Origin: Bryobacteraceae bacterium
Lineage (GTDB): Bacteria; Acidobacteriota; Terriglobia; Bryobacterales; Bryobacteraceae
Reading direction: 5' to 3'
Length of the DNA: 64,000 bases
Assembly: GCA_030041495.1 (NCBI GenBank)
Contig: JASHNT010000091.1
Coordinates: 217,124 to 281,123 of the forward strand
Shown: one piece after another, positions 9,214-16,865 of the stretch
Layout: the number at the start of each line of letters is the position of its first letter
Position numbering within the stretch: position 1 is the stretch's first letter
Position numbers and translations under genes: made by a program
Notes under the pieces: model-generated
The model's input: only the letters and a program-made list of their open reading frames with translations
The model's database searches: none
Told to the model about the DNA's origin: nothing

Positions 9214-10485
9214 TTGACTCTCTCCATGCATCGCAGCAGGAGCCGCGCGGATGACGACGTGCGCATGCGCGGCTTCGCCAAGCGCCACACTGTGGCTCAA
9301 GCGCTCGCGTGGCTGGATATGCAGGTGCACACGCTAGCGGCGGAAGCGGCGCCGCTGCGAAACGCGGCCGGGCGCGTTCTGGCGGCTTCCGCCGCTAGTG
9401 AAGTCGACGTACCGGGATTCGATCGCGCAACCATGGACGGCTACGCGGTCGCCGCGGCGAGCACGGAAGGCGCGACCCCTTATACGCCGCTGCCACTGAC
9501 GGTGGTCGGCGAGTCGATGCCGGGCCGGGAGTTCCAAGGCGCGGTTTCCTTGGGCGAAGCCGTGCGCATCATGACCGGAGCGCCGATGCCCGAAGGCGCC
9601 GACGCCGTTCTGCCCGCCGAGTTCGCCGGAATCGAGAGCGATCCGCGGCGCATCACGGCACTGGCCGCGGTTTCCCCGGAGAAAAATCTGGGCAAGCGTG
9701 GGGAAGACATCGCGCGCGGGACAGTTCTGCTGGATGCCGGGCGCGTGCTCCGCCCGCAGGATCTGGGCGTGTTGAGTTCCATTGGCGTGAGCAAAGTGGA
9801 AGTGGTGCGGCGGCCGCGGGTGCGGCTTGCCATAACCGGCAATGAATTGCTGCCGGCCGGCACGCCTCCGCATGGAGCGCGCATCGCCGACGCCAACGGG
9901 CCGATGCTTGAAGCGCTCATCGATCGTGACGGCGGCGTAGCCGATTTTCCCGGGCTTATCCCAGACGATCGCGAGGCGATCCTCGCGGCGCTTCAATCCG
10001 AAGCCGACGTGGTTGTGGTTTCGGGAGGGTCCAGCGTGGGCATTGAGGATCTGGCGCCGATGCTGGTGGCGCAACACGGCGAGCTGGCCGTGCACGGTAT
10101 CGCCATGCGGCCCAGCAGTCCCACGGGACTGGGACGGATGGGAGATTGCCTCGTCTTTCTTCTCCCCGGCAATCCGGTTTCAAGCCTGTGCGCGTACGAT
10201 TTCTTCGCGGGCCGGGCGATTCGCGCGCTTGGCGGACGGGGCAAGCAGTGGCCGTACCGCTCCGTTCGCGGCCGCTTGAGCCGCAAGCTCAGCTCGCCGA
10301 TCGGCCGCTTGGATTACGCGCGCGTGAAGATCGCCGACGGCAGTGTGGATCCGTTGGCCGTGGGCGGCGCGTCGGTGCTGTCTTCGACCACTCGCGCCGA
10401 CGGCTTTATGATCGTCCCTGACGACAGCGAAGGTTTTCCCGCCGGGGCGGAAGTCGAAGTGTGGTTGTACGACGCACATGCTTGA
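9214..10485 (+). CDS. moeA: Molybdopterin molybdenumtransferase MoeA (paralogue 1)
   Basis: VDVPGFDRATMDGYAV, IMTGAPMPEGADAVLPAE, GGSSVGIEDLA, LPGNPVSSLCAYDFF. Confidence 0.93.
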   Translation: MTLSMHRSRSRADDDVRMRGFAKRHTVAQALAWLDMQVHTLAAEAAPLRNAAGRVLAASAASEVDVPGFDRATMDGYAVAAASTEGATPYTPLPLTVVGESMPGREFQGAVSLGEAVRIMTGAPMPEGADAVLPAEFAGIESDPRRITALAAVSPEKNLGKRGEDIARGTVLLDAGRVLRPQDLGVLSSIGVSKVEVVRRPRVRLAITGNELLPAGTPPHGARIADANGPMLEALIDRDGGVADFPGLIPDDREAILAALQSEADVVVVSGGSSVGIEDLAPMLVAQHGELAVHGIAMRPSSPTGLGRMGDCLVFLLPGNPVSSLCAYDFFAGRAIRALGGRGKQWPYRSVRGRLSRKLSSPIGRLDYARVKIADGSVDPLAVGGASVLSSTTRADGFMIVPDDSEGFPAGAEVEVWLYDAHA

Positions 10486-12394
10486 CCAGGAACAGTTCCT
10501 TCAGGTCCTCGACCGCGATGAAGCGGACCGGCGCTTTCGCGCCGCGATCCATTTGACGCCGCGCGGCATTGAAACGGTGCCGCTCGACAAAGCGCTCGGC
10601 CGCGTGCTCTCCGCGCATGTCGTTTCGCCGGTCGACGTGCCGTTCTTCGACCGGTCCAATGTCGACGGGTTTGCCGTGGTGGCGCAGGACACTTTTGGTG
10701 CTTCTGAGGAAGCGCCGCGCCGCGTGCAATTAGTGGAGCAGCAGATCCACACCGGAGTGGTTCCCACAGCCGTGGTCGAATCCGGCAAGGCCGCGCTGAT
10801 CGCCACCGGGGGCATGCTGCCGCGCGGCGCGGACGCAGTGGTGATGGTGGAACACGCCGATGTGAGCGGGCGCCAGCTTTTGATCCGGCGCGCGGTGACC
10901 GCAGGCAACGGAATCTCTTTTGCCGGAACCGATATCACCGCGGGGGAGACAGTGCTGCGGCGCGGACGACTGCTCACCAGCCGCGACACCGGAGTGCTGG
11001 CCGCGATCGGCGTCGATCACGTGCATGTGTGGCGCAAGCCGGTGGTCGCGATTGTTTCGACCGGCGACGAAATCATCGCGCCGGGTGCGCCGATGCAGCA
11101 GGCCAAAGTCTATGACTCGAACGCTCAAGTGCTGGCCGACGCCGTGCGCGAGCTGGGCGGCGAGCCGAAGCGCTTCGGCATCGTGTCCGATACCATCGAC
11201 GCCTTGCGCGAGCGCCTGAGCCAGGCTCTCGATGTAGCCGACATGGTGCTGCTTTCCGGAGGAACCAGCAAGGGCGCGGGGGACGTGTCGTATCGCGTGG
11301 TCGCCGAGCTGCGCGATCCCGGCATTGTGGCGCATGGCGTGGCGTTGAAGCCCGGCAAACCTATCTGCCTCGCGGCAACCGGGGGACGGGCCGTGTTCGT
11401 GCTTCCCGGCTTTCCGACCTCGGCCATCTTCACGTTTCACGAATTCGTCGCGCCGGTGATCCGCATGCTCGCCGGGCGAGGGCCGGAAGAAAGCGCGATT
11501 GTTCCCGCGCGGCTCGCCGTGAAAGTGAACAGCGAAATCGGACGCACGGAATATCTTTTGGTTGGTTTGGTGGAAACCGGCGGCGAGCCGCCGCTGGCCG
11601 CGTACCCGATGGGGCAAGGCTCGGGCAGCGTCACCACGTTCAGCCGGGCCGATGGCTTTGCCACCATCGGCAGGCATGAGGAGATCGTGGAAGCGGGAAG
11701 CGTGATCCAGGTTCAACTTCTAGGGCGGGAGCTGCAGCTCGCCGATCTGGTGGTCATCGGCAGTCATTGCATCGCGCTCGATTACCTGCTGGGCGAATTG
11801 CAGAGGCAGGGCCTGCGCTCGAAATTTCTCGCGGTCGGAAGCACGGCGGGTCTCGAAGCGGCTAAGCGCGGAGAATGCGACGCGGCGGGCATTCATCTGC
11901 TCGATCTCAAATCCGGCGAATACAACGGGCCATTCCTCACGCCCGCGCTCGAACTGATCCACGGATACGGTCGCCTGCAAGGCATCGTCTTCCGCCCCGG
12001 CGATCAGCGTTTCGAGGGCCGCACCGCTCAGGAGGCGGTCGCCCAAGCCGCCGCCGATCCCTCCTGCATCATGGTCAATCGCAACCAGGGTAGCGGCACT
12101 CGGGCGTTGATCGACCGGATGCTTGCCGGCGCACGGCCTCGCGGATACGCCGTGCAGCCGCGCAATCATAATGCGGTAGCCGCAGCGGTCGCGCAGGGCC
12201 GCGCGGATTGGGGCATGACTCTCGACACCATCGCGCGCGCCGCCGGACTCGGCTTTCTTCCCGTCCAGGCCGAGCGGTACGACTTCGTGGTGCCTCTGGC
12301 GCGAGCGCATCGTCCGGGGGTGGTCGCGCTGAAGACCCTGCTGGCGCAAGCCTCCACGCACGAGGCTCTGGTGCGCCTGGGCATGAAACCGTGA
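10478..12394 (+). CDS. MoeA (paralogue 2) fused to a C-terminal PBP/LysR-substrate-binding-like domain
   Basis: MoeA motifs (VDVPFFDRSNVDGFAVVA, GGMLPRGADAVVMVEHA, GGTSKGAGDVSYRVV, LPGFPTSAIFTF), then 'VVIGSHCIALDYLLGELQRQGLRSKFLAVGSTAGLEAAKRGECDAAGIHLLD...MVNRNQGSGTRALID'. Overlaps moeA by 8 nt. Confidence 0.92.
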   Translation: MLDQEQFLQVLDRDEADRRFRAAIHLTPRGIETVPLDKALGRVLSAHVVSPVDVPFFDRSNVDGFAVVAQDTFGASEEAPRRVQLVEQQIHTGVVPTAVVESGKAALIATGGMLPRGADAVVMVEHADVSGRQLLIRRAVTAGNGISFAGTDITAGETVLRRGRLLTSRDTGVLAAIGVDHVHVWRKPVVAIVSTGDEIIAPGAPMQQAKVYDSNAQVLADAVRELGGEPKRFGIVSDTIDALRERLSQALDVADMVLLSGGTSKGAGDVSYRVVAELRDPGIVAHGVALKPGKPICLAATGGRAVFVLPGFPTSAIFTFHEFVAPVIRMLAGRGPEESAIVPARLAVKVNSEIGRTEYLLVGLVETGGEPPLAAYPMGQGSGSVTTFSRADGFATIGRHEEIVEAGSVIQVQLLGRELQLADLVVIGSHCIALDYLLGELQRQGLRSKFLAVGSTAGLEAAKRGECDAAGIHLLDLKSGEYNGPFLTPALELIHGYGRLQGIVFRPGDQRFEGRTAQEAVAQAAADPSCIMVNRNQGSGTRALIDRMLAGARPRGYAVQPRNHNAVAAAVAQGRADWGMTLDTIARAAGLGFLPVQAERYDFVVPLARAHRPGVVALKTLLAQASTHEALVRLGMKP

Positions 12395-13005
12395 CGATGC
12401 AGGCTGGCGGCATCGTCTTATGCGGCGGCAAGTCCTCGCGCATGGGCGTCCCGAAGGCGACGCTGCCGTTTGGACCGGAGACCATGTTACAGCGCGTGGT
12501 GCGGCTGCTCGGGACAGTGGTCTCGCCGATTGCGGCGGTGGCTGCGCAAGGGCAGACGCTGCCGGAGCTGCCTGCGTCTGTCATCGTCACGCGCGATGAG
12601 CGCGAGGCAAAAGGGCCGCTTGAAGGTTTGCGCGCAGGATTGGCCGCGCTGCCGGATTCGGTCGATTTGGCCTATGCAACCAGTTGCGACGTACCCATGC
12701 TGGTGCCCGGATTTGTCGAGCGCATGCTCGAGTTCGCACGCGATTACGATGTCGCCGTGATGGAAATCGACGGCTTCGCGCATCCGCTTTCCGCTGTCTA
12801 CCGGCGAACCGTACTGCCGCACATCGAAGCGCTGCTGGCGCAGGATCGTTTGCGGCCGGTGTTCCTTTTCGATGCCGCCCGCACCCGGCGCGTGCGAGCC
12901 GAGGAAATGTCCGCAATCGATCCGCAGCTCCGGACGCTCAGGAATTTGAATACTCGCGAAGATTATTTGGCGGCCTTGGCCGAAGCCGGCCTGACCGCGC
13001 CGTAA
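12391..13005 (+). CDS. mobA: Molybdenum cofactor guanylyltransferase MobA
   Basis: GGIVLCGGKSSRMGVPKATLPFGPETMLQRVV; GTG at 12391 overlaps the upstream TGA (ATG alternative 12397). Confidence 0.88.
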   Translation: MTMQAGGIVLCGGKSSRMGVPKATLPFGPETMLQRVVRLLGTVVSPIAAVAAQGQTLPELPASVIVTRDEREAKGPLEGLRAGLAALPDSVDLAYATSCDVPMLVPGFVERMLEFARDYDVAVMEIDGFAHPLSAVYRRTVLPHIEALLAQDRLRPVFLFDAARTRRVRAEEMSAIDPQLRTLRNLNTREDYLAALAEAGLTAP

Positions 13006-13008
13006 GCC

Positions 13009-14757
13009 CTACCAGCCGCGCTGACGATGATATTCCGCGACCAGCGCGTCCAGGCGTTCGCGGCTCAGCGCGGCTTCGGGGTCATTCGGTAACGGAGTGT
13101 TCAGGAAACGCTCCGGCAACGCATCTTCGGAAGGAGTCCAACCCGCGAGCAGATTGAACTCCCGTTTGGCGCGCACGATGCGGCGAGCGGTCTCGCGCAG
13201 CTCTTCGGCAGTCGCATCCCAGCCGGTCACGTGATGGAGCATCTGGGCGGCCTCGCCGAAAAAATCCTCGAAGACGCCGCGCAGGAACTTGCACAGGATC
13301 ATCGAATCCATCAGCGCCGCGCGGTCCTCAGTGGCGATGGCGTGCTCCACGGCATCCAGGGTCACGTTGCGCCGATCGACTTTTTCCGAAAAATCCACCT
13401 CGTAAGCGCCACTGCGATTATGGTCCGCACCGCGAGCCCCGACGGCAAATCCCAATGCCATGGTTTGCAGAGCCCTCGGCTCATAGCCCGGTATCTCCAG
13501 GCCCTTCACTTGTGGCGCGATGGCGATGCTGTTGTGACCGATAGCCTGAGCCGCTCTCCGACTGCCTTCCGCGAGCAAGTCGCCGAGCCCCTGGCGCGCG
13601 CCGATCATTTCGATCGCACGCAGCAAGGCGTTGCCGTCGCCGAACTTGAGCCAGTTTGCGTTTTCGAGCCACCGACGCTCCACGCACTCCATGGCGAAGG
13701 CGATGGTGCCTCCGGCGCTGATCGTATCGAGCCCCAGTTCATCGCAGCGTTGCGCGGCGCGCAGCACGGCATCGCTATCGCCGACTCCGCACAGCGAACC
13801 GAGCGCGAATAGGCTCTCGTACTCCATCCGGACTCCGGACTTCCCGTTGGAGTAAATGTGCTCGCAGCCGATGGTGCAGGCCATGCAACTTTTGCGCGTT
13901 TTTTCGCGCGTCACGGCGAGTTGCTCCGGCGAAATATCGATCGCCTGCTCGAACGTCCCGCTCTGAAAATTGCGCGTGGGCAAAGCGCCGAAGCGGTTGA
14001 AGACGAGCAGATTCGCGGCCGTGCCCAGCTCACGGTATTTGGCCGTCGCCGGACCGAAAGAACGTTGCGAGAGCGACCGGCTCAGCGCGGTCAGCTCGCG
14101 CGGGTGCGCCCATTCGGTTCGGCGGGAGCCGCGCACCGCAATCGCCTTGATGTTTTTCGCGCCCAGTACCGCGCCACTGCCGCCGCGGCCGGCGTGACGG
14201 CCGTCGTGCGAGATGGTCGCGTAGCGGACCAGTTTCTCCCCCGCTGGACCTATGGATGCCACGCGGTAATTTCCGAGCCGCGCCCGCAGCGCTGCTTCCG
14301 TTTCCCGGCAGCTCAAGCCGCGATATTCTTCCGCGGATTCGAGGTGCACCTCGCCGTCCTCAATTACGATCACGGAAAGCTGCGGTGCCTTGCCCACGAT
14401 CACGACCGCGTCGCATCCGCAGCCTTTGCCGGCGATCGCAAAACCGCTGCTGGCGAGCGAATCATTGACGCGTTCGGTGAGCGGGCTTTTGCTGACCACG
14501 GCGAACTTCGCCGAGGTCGTCAGAGGGCTGCCGACCAGCGGGCTGAACGCAAAAATCAGGGGAGCTTCCGGAGCCAGCGCATCCACGGCTGCCGCACCTT
14601 CCTCGAGCAACAGATGCACACCCAGTCCGCTGCCGCCGACGTACTGCCGCAGCACGTCTTCGGAAAGAGGCACGCGCTTGGCCGAGCCGTTAGATGCGTC
14701 GATGCGAAGATAGCAGCCGTGGTAGCCGAAGGCCATGCTCGTCTTCCTGCAAGTCAT
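13009..14757 (-). CDS. Aldehyde:ferredoxin oxidoreductase family (W/Mo-bispterin) enzyme
   Basis: LRIDASNGSAKRVPL, GPAGEKLVRYATISHDGRHAGRGGSGAVLGAKNIKAIAVRG, CMACTIGC, EIPGYEPRALQTMALGFAVGARGADHNRSGAYEVD, LCKFLRGVF. Confidence 0.93.
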   Translation of the reverse strand: MTCRKTSMAFGYHGCYLRIDASNGSAKRVPLSEDVLRQYVGGSGLGVHLLLEEGAAAVDALAPEAPLIFAFSPLVGSPLTTSAKFAVVSKSPLTERVNDSLASSGFAIAGKGCGCDAVVIVGKAPQLSVIVIEDGEVHLESAEEYRGLSCRETEAALRARLGNYRVASIGPAGEKLVRYATISHDGRHAGRGGSGAVLGAKNIKAIAVRGSRRTEWAHPRELTALSRSLSQRSFGPATAKYRELGTAANLLVFNRFGALPTRNFQSGTFEQAIDISPEQLAVTREKTRKSCMACTIGCEHIYSNGKSGVRMEYESLFALGSLCGVGDSDAVLRAAQRCDELGLDTISAGGTIAFAMECVERRWLENANWLKFGDGNALLRAIEMIGARQGLGDLLAEGSRRAAQAIGHNSIAIAPQVKGLEIPGYEPRALQTMALGFAVGARGADHNRSGAYEVDFSEKVDRRNVTLDAVEHAIATEDRAALMDSMILCKFLRGVFEDFFGEAAQMLHHVTGWDATAEELRETARRIVRAKREFNLLAGWTPSEDALPERFLNTPLPNDPEAALSRERLDALVAEYHRQRGW

Positions 14758-15008
14758 CCTCCCGCGTCGGCGGAGAGGATCAGCACGCAGTCGTCCTGGG
14801 CTAGCGCTGTTTCCGGATCACTCAAAAAGCGGTCACCGTTGAGATTGGCGACGAAGGCGGAGTTGAGGCCTTCTCCCTCGATCAGCTCACGTAAGGTGGG
14901 AATCCGCTCCGCCAGGGTCCCCAGCAGTTGACCCAGCGTTTCAGCGTTTACATCGAGCTCCGCGATGCCGGCACGCTGGCGTGGAACGCCGTAGAATTCG
15001 ACATGCAT
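14754..15008 (-). CDS. MoaD/ThiS-family sulfur carrier
   Basis: 84 aa beta-grasp-like protein ending in GG (LILSADAGG); ATGA overlap with the AOR gene. Confidence 0.85.
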   Translation of the reverse strand: MHVEFYGVPRQRAGIAELDVNAETLGQLLGTLAERIPTLRELIEGEGLNSAFVANLNGDRFLSDPETALAQDDCVLILSADAGG

Positions 15009-15131
15009 GGGTGCGGGCAGCCTCGAACAAATGATAGCATGGCAATTGGACCAGCCGAGCCTGTTTCCCGCCCGGAAATGCTGGAAAGCCATGAAGATCC
15101 CCATAAATTCTCCGTATTCCGAGGGACGCCG

Positions 15132-16865
15132 ATGAGCGAGTCCGCCTCCCTGACCGCCTCCGACACCTCTGCGCAGAAAAAGCCGGCCGGCCGCCGCGGC
15201 CGGGTCCGGTCAACACCCAAAGGCCGCCAGGTCGATCCGCAGGCGCGGGAAGAAGTGCGGGCCCTGCTCGGCGCGGAGCCGCGACGGCGCGACCTGCTGA
15301 TCGAGCATCTGCACAAGATCCAGGATCACTTCGGCTGCCTCTCAGCCGCGCACCTGGCGGCTCTGGCCGAGGAAATGAAGCTCGGCATGACGGAGGTTTA
15401 CGAAGTCGCGACCTTCTATCACCACTTCGACGTCGTGAAAGAGGGCCAAGCGCGCCCGCCCGCCATCACGGTTCGGGTGTGCGATTCCATTGCTTGCGAG
15501 CTGGCCGGGTCGCATGCCCTGCTGGAGAGGCTCCCCAGCCTGCTGGGCCCCGGAGTGCGAGTGTTGCACGCGCCCTGCGTCGGCCGATGCGAAACCGCTC
15601 CGGTCGCGGTCGCCGGACAGAATCCGATCCCTCACGCGACCTCTGATGAAGTTGCAAGGGCGGTCCAATCGGGGCAACTGAAGCATCCTTCCACGGGTTC
15701 GGTTACTCCGGGGCACATCGGCTACGAAGCGTATCGTGCCGGGGGCGGGTACGCACTGGCCGCCGGGTGCCACATCGGCGAAAGGCAACGCGCCGACGTG
15801 ATCGCGGCCATGGAACATTCGGGCCTGCGCGGGCTCGGCGGCGCGGGTTTCCCCACCGGGCGCAAGTGGAAGATTGTGGCGGCGGAGCCAGGCCCGCGCC
15901 TGATGGCGATCAACATCGATGAAGGCGAGCCCGGCACTTTCAAGGATCGCTACTATCTGGAACGCGATCCGCACCGGTTCATCGAAGGAGCTCTGATCGC
16001 TGCCTGGGCCGTGGGCATCGAGGCCATCTATATTTATCTGCGCGACGAATATCACGGCTGCCGGGCGATCCTGGAACAGGAGATCGCGAACCTTCAGGCC
16101 AATCCCCCGTTCGCGATTCCCGCGATTCATCTCCGCCGCGGCGCGGGAGCTTACATCTGCGGCGAGGAATCCTCGATGATCGAATCCATCGAGGGCAAGC
16201 GCGGCGAGCCGCGCCTCCGTCCCCCCTACGTCGCGCAGGTCGGGCTGTTCGGACGCCCCACGCTCGAGCACAACATGGAAACGCTCCACTGGGTGCGCGA
16301 GATCCTCGAACGCGGTCCGGAGTGGTTCGCCGGCCACGGCCGGCACGGGCGCAAAGGCCTGCGATCGTTCTCGGTGAGCGGGCGCGTGAAGAAGCCCGGC
16401 GTTCGTCTTGCGCCGGCCGGCATTACTCTGCGCGAATTGATCGACGAATATTGCGGAGGCATGCTGGATGGGCATGAGCTCTACGGCTATCTGCCGGGCG
16501 GAGCATCCGGCGGAATCCTGCCGGCGTCGAAGGCCGATATTCCGCTGGATTTCGATACGCTGAACGAATACGGATGCTTCATCGGGTCGGCCGCCATCGT
16601 CGTGTTGTCGAATCAAGATAAGGCCGCGGCCGCCGCGCGCAATTTGATGAAATTTTTTGCCGACGAATCCTGCGGCCAGTGCACTCCCTGCCGCGTCGGC
16701 ACGGTCAAGGCGCTCCAGTTGATGGAGCAAAAACGTTGGGATGCGCCGCTGTTGAAAGAGCTTTCCCAGGCGATGATGGATGCCTCCATCTGCGGCCTGG
16801 GGCAGGCCGCGCCCAACCCTGCACTGTGCGTCCTAAAATATTTTCCAGGGGAAGTGGAATCATGA
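15132..16865 (+). CDS. NuoE-NuoF fusion: flavin/FeS (beta) subunit of NAD-dependent formate dehydrogenase
   Basis: NuoE 2Fe-2S ligands (CDSIACELAG...CVGRCETAP); NuoF motifs (GLGGAGFPTGRKWK, NIDEGEPGTFKDR, GEESSMIESIEGKRGEPRLRPP, ESCGQCTPCRVGT). Confidence 0.92.
   Translation: MSESASLTASDTSAQKKPAGRRGRVRSTPKGRQVDPQAREEVRALLGAEPRRRDLLIEHLHKIQDHFGCLSAAHLAALAEEMKLGMTEVYEVATFYHHFDVVKEGQARPPAITVRVCDSIACELAGSHALLERLPSLLGPGVRVLHAPCVGRCETAPVAVAGQNPIPHATSDEVARAVQSGQLKHPSTGSVTPGHIGYEAYRAGGGYALAAGCHIGERQRADVIAAMEHSGLRGLGGAGFPTGRKWKIVAAEPGPRLMAINIDEGEPGTFKDRYYLERDPHRFIEGALIAAWAVGIEAIYIYLRDEYHGCRAILEQEIANLQANPPFAIPAIHLRRGAGAYICGEESSMIESIEGKRGEPRLRPPYVAQVGLFGRPTLEHNMETLHWVREILERGPEWFAGHGRHGRKGLRSFSVSGRVKKPGVRLAPAGITLRELIDEYCGGMLDGHELYGYLPGGASGGILPASKADIPLDFDTLNEYGCFIGSAAIVVLSNQDKAAAAARNLMKFFADESCGQCTPCRVGTVKALQLMEQKRWDAPLLKELSQAMMDASICGLGQAAPNPALCVLKYFPGEVES

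Noticed and set aside
15342-16730. 462-aa minus-strand ORF opposite the NuoEF-type gene
   Set aside because: Antisense artefact; the sense strand has clear FeS/FMN motifs.
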